Made by a program: the position numbers and the translations under genes. From DASRHT01 sp035293765 (lineage in GTDB: Bacteria; Chloroflexota; Ktedonobacteria; Ktedonobacterales; Ktedonobacteraceae): 15,114 bases of DNA. How positions within the stretch are numbered: position 1 is the stretch's first letter; every line of letters begins with the position of its first letter. Below are positions 1 through 6,241 of the stretch, piece after piece. The DNA lies in contig DATGMF010000014.1 of assembly GCA_035293765.1 (NCBI GenBank), forward strand, positions 1 through 15,114, read 5' to 3'. The notes beneath the pieces were generated by a model that did no database searches, was not told the DNA's origin, and worked only from the letters and a program-made list of their open reading frames with translations.

Positions 1-1109
1 ACATTGTTGAGAGTGGCGAGCATTTGAGGGACCGTTCGCGTTCGGCTTTGACAAGCATCTTCCCCAAGCGTGACATCGCGCCGCCAATGTAATGCATTTT
101 CCACGGCCCAATGCCGACGCACCAGGGTATTCATTTGGGCCGCAGGAGTACGCTGTTGTGACAAACTAGAGAGCCCATAGACCACCTCGTGATGCACCTC
201 ACCCGTTTTGAGCTTGCGGACCTCTCGCTCCAGACGAAAGACTTGTGCCACATCACACCAGTCTTTGGCAAACCAGTCGTTCATGTCAGGAGAAGTCCAG
301 ATTAGACGCCGCTCTAGCCGTCCATGCCCTTTCTCGATCTGCTCATCGCTCTGCCAGGTGCGCCGATCCGCCTGCCGATCTTCAAAAAAGTCTTGCAGAT
401 CTTCGTGCACAGTGGGCTGATTGTCTTTGGCAATGACCGTATAGTCGCCTTGAAGCTCTCGGACCCGACGACAAAATTCCCGTTGGGTATGGAGCGCATC
501 CACCGTGAGAATGCGGCCTGTGACCAGAGCGGGAGTCAGCAAGGATTTGAGAGCGCTGACCTCATTTTGCTTCTCGCGCACCTGACAGTGCGTGAGCACC
601 AGACCTGTATGTACTTCATAGAAACTGAGCAGATGGACAGTTTCTTCGGTGCTTGTCGTCGCGCGAATCGTCTTGCCATCGATAGCAATATGCGCTTTGT
701 CCTGGCGTCCTGCTTGTAAGAGCAAGCGCGAAGGCTCGTCTGCACACCGACGCTGACTCTCCCACCGGGTAAAAAAGGCTGCTAGCAGACTCATCACCTC
801 TTGTGCATCCAGCAAGGCTAAGAGATTGCGGTAGGTATTCTGACAGGGCATGCTTGCTCGCTTGAGGCCCAATTGTCCTGCGAGCCAGTTTCCGCGTAAG
901 CGTATCCAATGCGTTGCCCCGCTCAATGTGCTTTCTCCTGCAAGTTTTGCTAGCACCAGGAAGGTGAGCAACACCGCCCATTCGTATCGTTTGCCTTTCT
1001 TTTTGCGTGGATCGACAAGCTCCTGGAAAGCCGCGTACACTGAATGCAGGACTGCTGGTTCCATCTGCTGTGAAGGGCCTGCGCCTTGAAGCAATGTGGT
1101 ATAGTCCAT
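1..1109 (-). CDS. ISAs1-family (H-repeat type) DDE transposase, C-terminus beyond the window edge
   Basis: This transposase cuts and joins the ends of its insertion sequence. I translated the frame from the ATG at 1109 down to base 1 without meeting a stop, giving about 369 residues; ISAs1 transposases are usually about 370-400, so only a short tail is missing. The N-terminus (VDPRKKKGKRYEWAVLLTF, then LAGESTLSGATHWIR) matches the region that precedes the DDE domain in this family. Catalytic-type segments are IAIDGKTIR (first Asp), ILTVDALHTQ (second Asp) and, near the end, HWAVENALHWRRDVTLGED, the characteristic Glu-containing block. An AAGGAGAG ribosome-binding site lies just upstream of the start. 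There is no frameshift or internal stop in the visible part. Open frames on either strand inside it are shadows. Confidence 0.9.
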   Translation of the reverse strand, partial: MDYTTLLQGAGPSQQMEPAVLHSVYAAFQELVDPRKKKGKRYEWAVLLTFLVLAKLAGESTLSGATHWIRLRGNWLAGQLGLKRASMPCQNTYRNLLALLDAQEVMSLLAAFFTRWESQRRCADEPSRLLLQAGRQDKAHIAIDGKTIRATTSTEETVHLLSFYEVHTGLVLTHCQVREKQNEVSALKSLLTPALVTGRILTVDALHTQREFCRRVRELQGDYTVIAKDNQPTVHEDLQDFFEDRQADRRTWQSDEQIEKGHGRLERRLIWTSPDMNDWFAKDWCDVAQVFRLEREVRKLKTGEVHHEVVYGLSSLSQQRTPAAQMNTLVRRHWAVENALHWRRDVTLGEDACQSRTRTVPQMLATLNN

Positions 1110-1200
1110 CTGAGTCTCTCCTTGTTGCGTGGTTGAGTTTTTGTCTTCTACAAGGAAGACTCTTTTTTTACATCCCCTTTCGGAAAACTGAAAAGCCCTG
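1..1200 (-). mobile_element. ISAs1-family insertion sequence, cut by the left window edge
   Basis: The element consists of the minus-strand transposase frame plus about 90 bases upstream of its start codon. The likely outer end is the sequence CTGAAAAGCCCTG finishing at about 1200, which on the element strand reads CAGGGCTTTTCAG. ISAs1-family elements typically begin with CAGG or CAGGG. The other terminus and the target duplication lie outside the window, so the boundary is inferred from one end only. An alternative CAGGGGCT lies at 1223-1230. The transposase frame is intact, so the copy may be functional. Confidence 0.6.
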
Positions 1201-1218
1201 GCGCTTCCAGCGTCATCC

Positions 1219-1247
1219 TTGACAGGGGCTCATCGATTATGTACTAT
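1219..1247 (+). promoter_or_regulatory. Predicted outward sigma-70-type promoter beside the IS end
   Basis: A perfect TTGACA (1219-1224) is followed after 17 bases by TACTAT (1242-1247). It points away from the insertion sequence toward the amidohydrolase gene, about 250 bases downstream. No other comparable promoter was seen in that gap. It is predicted from hexamers and spacing only. Confidence 0.5.
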
Positions 1248-1259
1248 TTGCTTAGTGGA

Positions 1260-1365
1260 CGGTCGTCCGCATACCGGACACTAGAGACCGGCAGCATCAA
1301 CTCTTCGAGATAGGTATCGCAATAGGGCTATCAGGATGCAGGCGGAGGCACCGGGCGGACGACCG
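1260..1365. repeat. Exact 11-bp inverted repeat flanking an 84-base spacer
   Basis: CGGTCGTCCGC at 1260-1270 is the exact reverse complement of 1355-1365. It does not extend further on either side. It lies between the predicted promoter and the amidohydrolase start, so it could form a long-loop RNA structure, be a paired protein-binding site, or be the end of a decayed small element. Confidence 0.45.
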
Positions 1366-1430
1366 ATATCTGGAAGGTGTCACAGCATCTGCTTTACGTC
1401 CTGCAGCTCAAACTCTCCTTGCCGCCGTCG

Positions 1431-1465
1431 TAGGGGCCGGGCTTGCCCCTGCCCTGCCACACGAC
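1431..1465. repeat. GC-rich palindromic repeat, probably dispersed (REP-like)
   Basis: The core is AGGGGC (1432-1437) and GCCCCT (1445-1450) around a short GC loop, followed by another GCCC-rich block. The style 'GTAGGGGC-cggg-cttGCCCCT-GCCC' resembles short intergenic palindromes found in many copies in Chloroflexota and cyanobacterial genomes. Copy number cannot be checked from this window. Confidence 0.35.
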
Positions 1466-1498
1466 TGGCGGAATATCAAGGTATAGGAGGTAAGTAAA

Positions 1499-2941
1499 AT
1501 GAGCCAGATCTCAGCAGACAGTGATCGCTTTCCATCAGGCCGCCCGGTGGTGTTCCGCAACGCCACTGTGCTGACCATTGACCCATCTTTGGGGATGATT
1601 GAGGGTGGCGATGTCCTCGTCACCGCCGACCGCATTGCGGCTGTGGGACGCCAGCTTGCCGTCCCGGATGGCACGGTAGAGATTGATGCGACCGACGGCA
1701 TCCTTATGCCCGGGATGGTTGACACGCACAGGCACATGTGGCAGACGGCACTGCGCGGCTTCGGCGCCGACTGGACGCTCACCAATTATTTCCAATTCTA
1801 TTATCTGAACTGGGGCAAGATCTTCCGGCCAGAAGATATTTATGCTGGCAATCTCCTGGCTGCGCTTGAGGCCGTGGATGCTGGCGTCACGACAACCGTG
1901 GACTGGTCTCACGGCTTGCAGACGATAGCGCACGCGGATGCTGCGGCTGATGCGCTGGAGGCGGTTCCAGGTCGGTTCGTCCTCGCGTATGGCAACCTGC
2001 TTGGCGCTCCCTGGGAATGGACGAAGGCCCCCGAGTTCGCCGACTTTATTCGACGCCGCATCGATGGAAAAGGAGATATGCTGCGTATGCAGCTCGCCTT
2101 CGATGTGACCGGCGATCCGGCTTTTCCTGAGAAGGCCGCGTTCGAGGTTGCGCGCGACTTCAATTTGTCCGTGACCACTCATGCCGGCGTATGGGGAGCC
2201 ACCAACGATACCGGCATCCGTTTGATGTACGAACATGGATTTATGACCCCTTCCACCATCTATGTGCATGCGGCCACGCTTTCCGATGACTCCTACCAGC
2301 GCATCGCAGCCACGGGCGGCCACACCTCAGTATCGGCTGAAAGCGAGGATAACGCCGGTCAGGGCTATCCGCCGACATGGCTGCTGCGGCGGCACAACAT
2401 CCCCGTCTCTCTGTCAATGGATACCAGCGTGTGGTGGAGCGCGGACCTCTTCTCCGCCATGCGTGCCACCCTCAACGCGGACCGCTCCCGTGAGCATATG
2501 GAAGCGCACAAGCGCAACGAGACCGTGATGCTCAGCCACCTGCGCGCCGAACAGGTCGTGACCTGGGCGACGCTCGGCGGCGCTCAAGCGTTGGGGATGG
2601 ACGGCTTCATCGGCAGCATTACTCCTGGCAAAAAGGCTGATCTCGTCCTGATTAAGAATGATCTATCGCCGGTAATGTTCCCCCTGCTCAATCCTTACGG
2701 ACATGTGGTGTTTCAGGCGGGACGTGGAGATGTGCATACGGTACTGGTCAATGGCAAAGTCGTCAAGCATGATCATCGCCTCCTGGGCATCGACCTCACG
2801 AACGCGAAACAGGCCGTTGCGAAGACCGTGGAATACGCACGGTCGCAAATGGGCGAGCAAGCATGGAACGAAGCCATGAATCCCGCAAAGGCTGCGGTCG
2901 AGTTGATCGATAACCCGTATACGTACACTGAACGGGCATAG
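1499..2941 (+). CDS. Amidohydrolase family protein (COG0402 type, cytosine deaminase / chlorohydrolase-like)
   Basis: A cytoplasmic metal-dependent hydrolase of 480 residues, about the usual length of the family. The fold's N-terminal beta part (VVFRNATVLTIDP... ITADRIAAVG type) is followed by the HxH metal motif in VDTHRHMWQ (His77, His79), further metal-ligand candidates His228 (TTHAGVWG) and His257 (VHAAT), and the active-site Asp308 (SMDTS). The C-terminal GSITPGKKADLVLI is the standard end of the barrel. The Glu expected three residues after the third His (HxxE, as in AtzA/TrzN-type deaminases) is absent: position 231 is Val. The substrate cannot be named. The start is supported by AGGAGGTAAG about 6 bases upstream. 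It is monocistronic, ended by the hairpin at 2958-2997. Confidence 0.88.
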   Translation: MSQISADSDRFPSGRPVVFRNATVLTIDPSLGMIEGGDVLVTADRIAAVGRQLAVPDGTVEIDATDGILMPGMVDTHRHMWQTALRGFGADWTLTNYFQFYYLNWGKIFRPEDIYAGNLLAALEAVDAGVTTTVDWSHGLQTIAHADAAADALEAVPGRFVLAYGNLLGAPWEWTKAPEFADFIRRRIDGKGDMLRMQLAFDVTGDPAFPEKAAFEVARDFNLSVTTHAGVWGATNDTGIRLMYEHGFMTPSTIYVHAATLSDDSYQRIAATGGHTSVSAESEDNAGQGYPPTWLLRRHNIPVSLSMDTSVWWSADLFSAMRATLNADRSREHMEAHKRNETVMLSHLRAEQVVTWATLGGAQALGMDGFIGSITPGKKADLVLIKNDLSPVMFPLLNPYGHVVFQAGRGDVHTVLVNGKVVKHDHRLLGIDLTNAKQAVAKTVEYARSQMGEQAWNEAMNPAKAAVELIDNPYTYTERA

Positions 2942-2957
2942 GTAACATGAAAACGTT

Positions 2958-2997
2958 CGCATTGGGTTATGAGAAAACTTTCTCGTAACCCAATGCG
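2958..2997. terminator. Long hairpin between convergent genes, probable bidirectional terminator
   Basis: The arms 2958-2974 and 2981-2997 pair over 17 bp with one G-U and a 6-base loop (AAACTT). It sits in the 101-base gap between the amidohydrolase stop (2941) and the hydrolase stop on the other strand (3043). The flanking T runs are weak on both sides, so its strength as a terminator is uncertain, but position and stem length fit. Confidence 0.7.
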
Positions 2998-3042
2998 TTC
3001 TGAACGAAATAGTTTTTCCCTGGTCCTTTGCCGTCAGGCCCC

Positions 3043-3744
3043 CTATTTGAGATGACGGTCGAAAAACGAGAGGATGCGGCGGCGGGCGTCCTGAGCGGAG
3101 GGTTCGTGATAGCCTGCACCTATGAGCTTTCCCAGTACGGTGAATAAGATGCTGTGGTGGTCGTTGAGGAAGGAGTGTCCGGCGCTGGCATATTCAACGA
3201 TATCGTGATCAATGTCCAGCTTTTCGAGTGTGCGTTCGAGTCGGTCGGCGGCTCCGCGCAACATTCGATCCTTGCCGCCGAAGCTGCCAACGATGGGACA
3301 GGCTCCCTGCAAGATGCTTTCGGCGTCTGTGGGGATCTGGCCGTAATTCACGCTTGATGCTGCGAATCCGTGGCCGGGAGCCAGCAAAAGAGCGAAGCCA
3401 CCGCCCATACAGAAGCCGATGACACCGATTTTGCCTGTGCAGCCTGGCTGATCACTCAGCCATTGTCGCGTAGCGTCAACATCCTCGAATGCCTGACCGC
3501 GACCGGCTCGCAAATCGCGGAAAGTAGCCCGCAGGCAGGTCATCTTCCGCCCCCAGGAATAGAGGTCGGGCGCAACGGCCAGGTAACCGGCTTGAGCCAG
3601 CCAGTCCGCCTGACGACGCAGGTCGTCGCTCATGCCCAGGGCATCGTGAATCACGACAACACCAGGCCACGGTCCCTCACCTTGTGGCTGGACAAAATAG
3701 CTACGAAGCTGGTGCGCCGGGGTCGTGATCGTAACCTCTGTCAT
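3043..3744 (-). CDS. Dienelactone hydrolase family alpha/beta-hydrolase
   Basis: A soluble alpha/beta-hydrolase of 233 residues, the normal size for the dienelactone hydrolase (DLH/DeoC-unrelated, PF01738) family, which opens lactones or cleaves esters with a Cys-Asp-His triad. The visible triad is Cys112 in GVIGFCMGGGFALL, Asp159 in FGGKDRM and His190 in SAGHSFLND. The early GVVVIHDALGMSDDLRRQADWLAQAGYLAVAPDLY block (roughly residues 28-62) is typical. GGAGGA lies about 5 bases before the ATG. It follows the HxlR-type regulator on the same strand after 83 bases with no clear promoter between, so the two are probably co-transcribed. That context suggests removal of a reactive or toxic lactone or ester, but the substrate is unknown. 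Confidence 0.88.
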   Translation of the reverse strand: MTEVTITTPAHQLRSYFVQPQGEGPWPGVVVIHDALGMSDDLRRQADWLAQAGYLAVAPDLYSWGRKMTCLRATFRDLRAGRGQAFEDVDATRQWLSDQPGCTGKIGVIGFCMGGGFALLLAPGHGFAASSVNYGQIPTDAESILQGACPIVGSFGGKDRMLRGAADRLERTLEKLDIDHDIVEYASAGHSFLNDHHSILFTVLGKLIGAGYHEPSAQDARRRILSFFDRHLK

Positions 3745-3827
3745 CTTTTCCTCCGAAGTAGGAATCTTAATAAGATGCGCAATTGTTCCGTTTCTCGCGT
3801 CAATGCTTCAAGTTGAGTAGTGCCCTG

Positions 3828-4265
3828 CTAATGATGACCCGTAATGGAGGTTCCACTCAATCCTGATAATGAAGACTCTTCAGGATCATCCGCTGCGCGG
3901 AAGTCATCAGGGGTGACGAGAGTTGAGAGGTTTTTCTGGGCAAATTGTTCAATAGCGGCGACTACCTTGCCAAATTCCTGCCCTTTATCGGTGAGATGAT
4001 ACTCGACGCGCGGGGGGATCTCCAGAAATGCCTGCCGTTGTACCAGACCCATCTCACCCAGCGTTCTGAGCCGTTGGGCGAGCGTTTTCGAACTGATATG
4101 CCCTATTGACGCCTGCAATTCGCTATAACGTTTTGGGCCACGCAGAAGGTGAATGATGATGAGCAGAATCCAGGTATCACCGATTAAGTGGATGGCGCGC
4201 TCCAAAAGGCCCGTCATACACGCCTCAGGTATTTCAGTTGGCTGTTCCTGGTCAGATGTCTTCAT
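3828..4265 (-). CDS. HxlR-family winged-helix transcriptional regulator
   Basis: A DNA-binding regulator of 145 residues. Residues about 16-110 form the HxlR domain: a Cys followed by LLERAIHLIGDTWILLII, the recognition region LLRGPKRYSELQASIGHISSKTLAQRLRTLGEMGLV, and the wing RVEYHLTDKGQEF. Cys16 sits where redox-sensing members such as YodB and HypR carry their reactive cysteine. The tail after about 115 is acidic/serine-rich and low complexity. The predicted promoter puts transcription initiation at or next to the ATG at 4265, so the mRNA is probably leaderless. The alternative start Met17 would remove Cys16 and is less likely. It is divergent from the drug exporter and upstream of the hydrolase, and probably controls both. 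Confidence 0.9.
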   Translation of the reverse strand: MKTSDQEQPTEIPEACMTGLLERAIHLIGDTWILLIIIHLLRGPKRYSELQASIGHISSKTLAQRLRTLGEMGLVQRQAFLEIPPRVEYHLTDKGQEFGKVVAAIEQFAQKNLSTLVTPDDFRAADDPEESSLSGLSGTSITGHH

Positions 4266-4271
4266 AGAGCC

Positions 4272-4300
4272 AGTATAGCATATATCCTTATGGAAAGCAA
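4272..4300 (-). promoter_or_regulatory. Predicted promoter of the HxlR regulator, giving a leaderless transcript
   Basis: On the minus strand TTGCTT (4300-4295) and TATACT (4277-4272) are separated by 17 bases, with TG in the extended -10 position (TGCTATACT). The base about 7 after the -10 is the A of the start codon at 4265, so there is no room for a ribosome-binding site. Confidence 0.55.
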
Positions 4301-4305
4301 CATTC

Positions 4306-4334
4306 TTGACAACTCAAGCTTTCTATGTTATCTT
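4306..4334 (+). promoter_or_regulatory. Predicted promoter of the drug exporter
   Basis: TTGACA (4306-4311), a 17-base spacer and TATCTT (4329-4334) point toward the exporter. The -35 lies only 5 bases from the -35 of the divergent regulator promoter, so one bound protein could control both. Confidence 0.55.
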
Positions 4335-4353
4335 AACTTTCGTAAGGAAAGTT
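4335..4353. promoter_or_regulatory. Candidate operator: AACTTTC-gtaag-GAAAGTT palindrome
   Basis: This 7+7 bp exact inverted repeat begins right after the exporter -10 and covers the expected transcription start. A related sequence, CTTTCCATAAGGAT on the minus strand (4298-4285), lies within the regulator promoter. HxlR proteins bind such short palindromes next to their own gene, so autoregulation and repression of the exporter are inferred. Confidence 0.5.
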
Positions 4354-4496
4354 CCAGTTAGAGATAAGAAGCGGGCACCCTGCCCGTTTCTTATCTCTCT
4401 GTATGCAAATGTAGGCAGTGTGACAGACCCTGTCACTGAAGCTCCGTCGGCCTCCGCAGAGAACGCCGATCCCACCACGTTTCAAAGGAGTAGTGC
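4341..4496 (+). promoter_or_regulatory. Structured 5' leader of the exporter gene
   Basis: Between the predicted start site and the exporter ATG are two hairpins. One has an 18-bp stem with one G-U and a CCC loop (4360-4377 with 4381-4398). The other is GTGACAG-acc-CTGTCAC (4420-4436). Neither is followed by a U run, so they are not obvious intrinsic terminators. They may affect mRNA stability or translation, or bind a protein. Confidence 0.4.
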
Positions 4497-6137
4497 ATGC
4501 GTATGTCTGTGGACGCGCCCCAGCGCAGTGGAGGTCTGTCCTATAAGTGGATTGTGGCCTCGGTGGTCATCTTTGGCTTCTTCATGACCATCCTCGATAC
4601 CACCATCGTCAATATCGCCATTCCCCGCTTGCAGAATGTCTTCGGAGCCGATCTGACCAGCGTCCAATGGGTGCTGACAGCATATACTCTGGTGCAGGGG
4701 GTCGCGACTCCGCTCACCGCCTTTCTGTCCCAACGGCTCGGTCAGAAGCGCCTCTACCTGATAGCTCTGATGGGCTTTACCGCAGGCTCTATTTTATGCG
4801 GCCTTTCTTTTACCCTCCCCATGCTGATCTTCTTCCGCGTCGTACAGGGGGCGATGGGCGCATTCATGTCGCCGCTTGCCATCACGCTGCTCTATAGCGA
4901 ATTTCCGATTGAGGAACGTGGCACGGCGATGGGAGCGCTGGGAATTCCTATCCTGCTTGCTCCGGCGCTTGGCCCAACCCTGGGCGGCTACATCGTCACC
5001 TTTCTGGGCTGGCAGTTGATCTTCTTCATCAACGTCCCCGTCGGCATTATGGGCATTCTTCTGGGCTTTCTCTTCCTGCGCGAAAGACGCCCTCCCACCA
5101 ATACCACCTTTGATATTCCTGGCTTCCTCTGCTCCGCCATTGGCCTGACAAGCCTGCTCTACGGGCTGTCGGAGGCCAGCACTGCCGGATGGGGATCGGC
5201 GACGGTCGTCGGCTGTCTCGCGGTTGGTATGCTGATGCTGCTGGCTTTTGTCTTCGTCGAAGTACGCATCGCTAATCGCGGAGGGCAGCCGCTGCTGGAT
5301 CTCCGCGTCTTTGCCAGCGGCCCGTTCTCTACCAGTACCGTCGCCAGTATCCTGGTGACGTTCGCCCTCTATGGAGGGCTCTTCATTCTGCCAATCTACC
5401 TGCAAAATCTGCGTGGCCTCTCCGCTTATCAGGCGGGCCTGCTGCTCCTGCCCCAGGCTTTCGCCTCGATGATCTCCTCGGTGCTGGCAGGTCGCCTGGT
5501 GGACAAACTGGGAGTGCGAGCGGTGATCATTCCAGGTCTGATTATTTTGAGCATCGCGCTCTGGCTTTTTACCCGACTCGGTCCCGATACGCCATACGGG
5601 ACGATTCAGATCTGGTTGATTGTGCGCAGCCTGGCGCTTGGCTTCTGCTTCCAGCCACTATCGGTCTCGGCGCTCTCCGAGTTTGGCCCGCGCAACCTGG
5701 CGCAGGCGTCTTCGGTCAGCACTACCGTGCGCTTCGTGATGAGTTCGTTCGCCGTCGCAGTGATGGCGACACTGGTGCAATCACAGGTCGCGATCCACTA
5801 CGCGCACCTGGCTGAGATGGTGACGCCCTCCTCGCCGCTTGGGCAACTAATTCCACAGTTACAGGCGCTTTTCATGCGGACCGGCGCTTCCGCCAGCGCA
5901 GCTTATAGCACTGCTCTCCAGCTCATCAGCGGGATTCTTCAAGAGCGAGCAACTATTCTGGCTATGCAGGACGCTTTCTGGTTAAGCCTGGCGCTCAATG
6001 GCGTCGCACTTATTGCCGCGTTCTTCGTGCGCTTCGGCAAGCCGCAAACCATCCCGGCATCTGAGTGGGCTGAGGGTGGCGCATTGCCTGAGACGCCGGA
6101 AACTCCCGGCTTCGAAGAGAGCATGCTGCATGTATAG
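4497..6137 (+). CDS. DHA2-family (EmrB/QacA type) MFS multidrug exporter
   Basis: An inner-membrane proton-driven exporter of 546 residues with the 14 hydrophobic segments expected for the drug:H+ antiporter-2 family. Family motifs are in order: LDTTIVNIAIPRLQ (residues 33-46, motif D1), SQRLGQKRLYL (about 78-88, motif A), FFRVVQGAMGAF (112-123, motif B with Arg114) and LAPALGPTLGGYI (154-166, the antiporter motif C). The start at 4497 is favoured by AAAGGAG ending 6 bases upstream; a second in-frame ATG at 4503 is farther from it. It is transcribed divergently from the HxlR regulator. Drug or electrophile efflux induced through that regulator is inferred; the substrate cannot be read from sequence. 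The cytoplasmic tail after about 510 is short and acidic. Confidence 0.93.
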   Translation: MRMSVDAPQRSGGLSYKWIVASVVIFGFFMTILDTTIVNIAIPRLQNVFGADLTSVQWVLTAYTLVQGVATPLTAFLSQRLGQKRLYLIALMGFTAGSILCGLSFTLPMLIFFRVVQGAMGAFMSPLAITLLYSEFPIEERGTAMGALGIPILLAPALGPTLGGYIVTFLGWQLIFFINVPVGIMGILLGFLFLRERRPPTNTTFDIPGFLCSAIGLTSLLYGLSEASTAGWGSATVVGCLAVGMLMLLAFVFVEVRIANRGGQPLLDLRVFASGPFSTSTVASILVTFALYGGLFILPIYLQNLRGLSAYQAGLLLLPQAFASMISSVLAGRLVDKLGVRAVIIPGLIILSIALWLFTRLGPDTPYGTIQIWLIVRSLALGFCFQPLSVSALSEFGPRNLAQASSVSTTVRFVMSSFAVAVMATLVQSQVAIHYAHLAEMVTPSSPLGQLIPQLQALFMRTGASASAAYSTALQLISGILQERATILAMQDAFWLSLALNGVALIAAFFVRFGKPQTIPASEWAEGGALPETPETPGFEESMLHV

Positions 6138-6172
6138 CGGAGCCAGTATAAGCAAGCAGATAAAAGAGGTTT

Positions 6173-6235
6173 GTTTCTGCACGGCTTGATTTGTCTCACT
6201 GAGGGCACGGTACAGACAAAGCCGCGCCCTCAACC
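6173..6235. terminator. Hairpin-forming gap between convergent genes, possible terminator
   Basis: GAGGGC (6201-6206) pairs with GCCCTC (6226-6231), with an inner CGG/CCG. An alternative overlapping fold pairs TTGTCT (6191-6196) with AGACAA (6214-6219). The site lies between the exporter stop and the stop of the minus-strand 566-residue protein. There is no clear T tract. Confidence 0.4.
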
Positions 6236-6241
6236 GGTATT

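Larger units (their letters stand above)
1201..1498. other. Gap of about 300 bases between the IS end and the amidohydrolase, with repeats but no gene
   Basis: I see no supportable coding region here. The gap contains the predicted promoter at 1219-1247, an exact 11-bp inverted repeat (CGGTCGTCCGC at 1260-1270 against GCGGACGACCG at 1355-1365), and a GC-rich palindromic repeat at 1431-1465. A good ribosome-binding site (AGGAGGTAAG) lies at its right end, immediately before the amidohydrolase start. Confidence 0.6.

Noticed and set aside
616..981. Minus-strand 121-residue open frame and neighbouring frames at 314-719
   Set aside because: They are shadows of the transposase frame, which I translated continuously from 1109 to 1 and which has clear family motifs.
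1535..2323. Long minus-strand open frame inside the amidohydrolase
   Set aside because: It is antisense to a well-supported gene, has no family signature, and is explained by the GC-rich codon pattern of the real gene.
4794..5405. 203-residue minus-strand open frame inside the exporter
   Set aside because: Its Gln/Glu/Asp-rich composition is the mirror of a hydrophobic membrane protein; there is no ribosome-binding site or domain.
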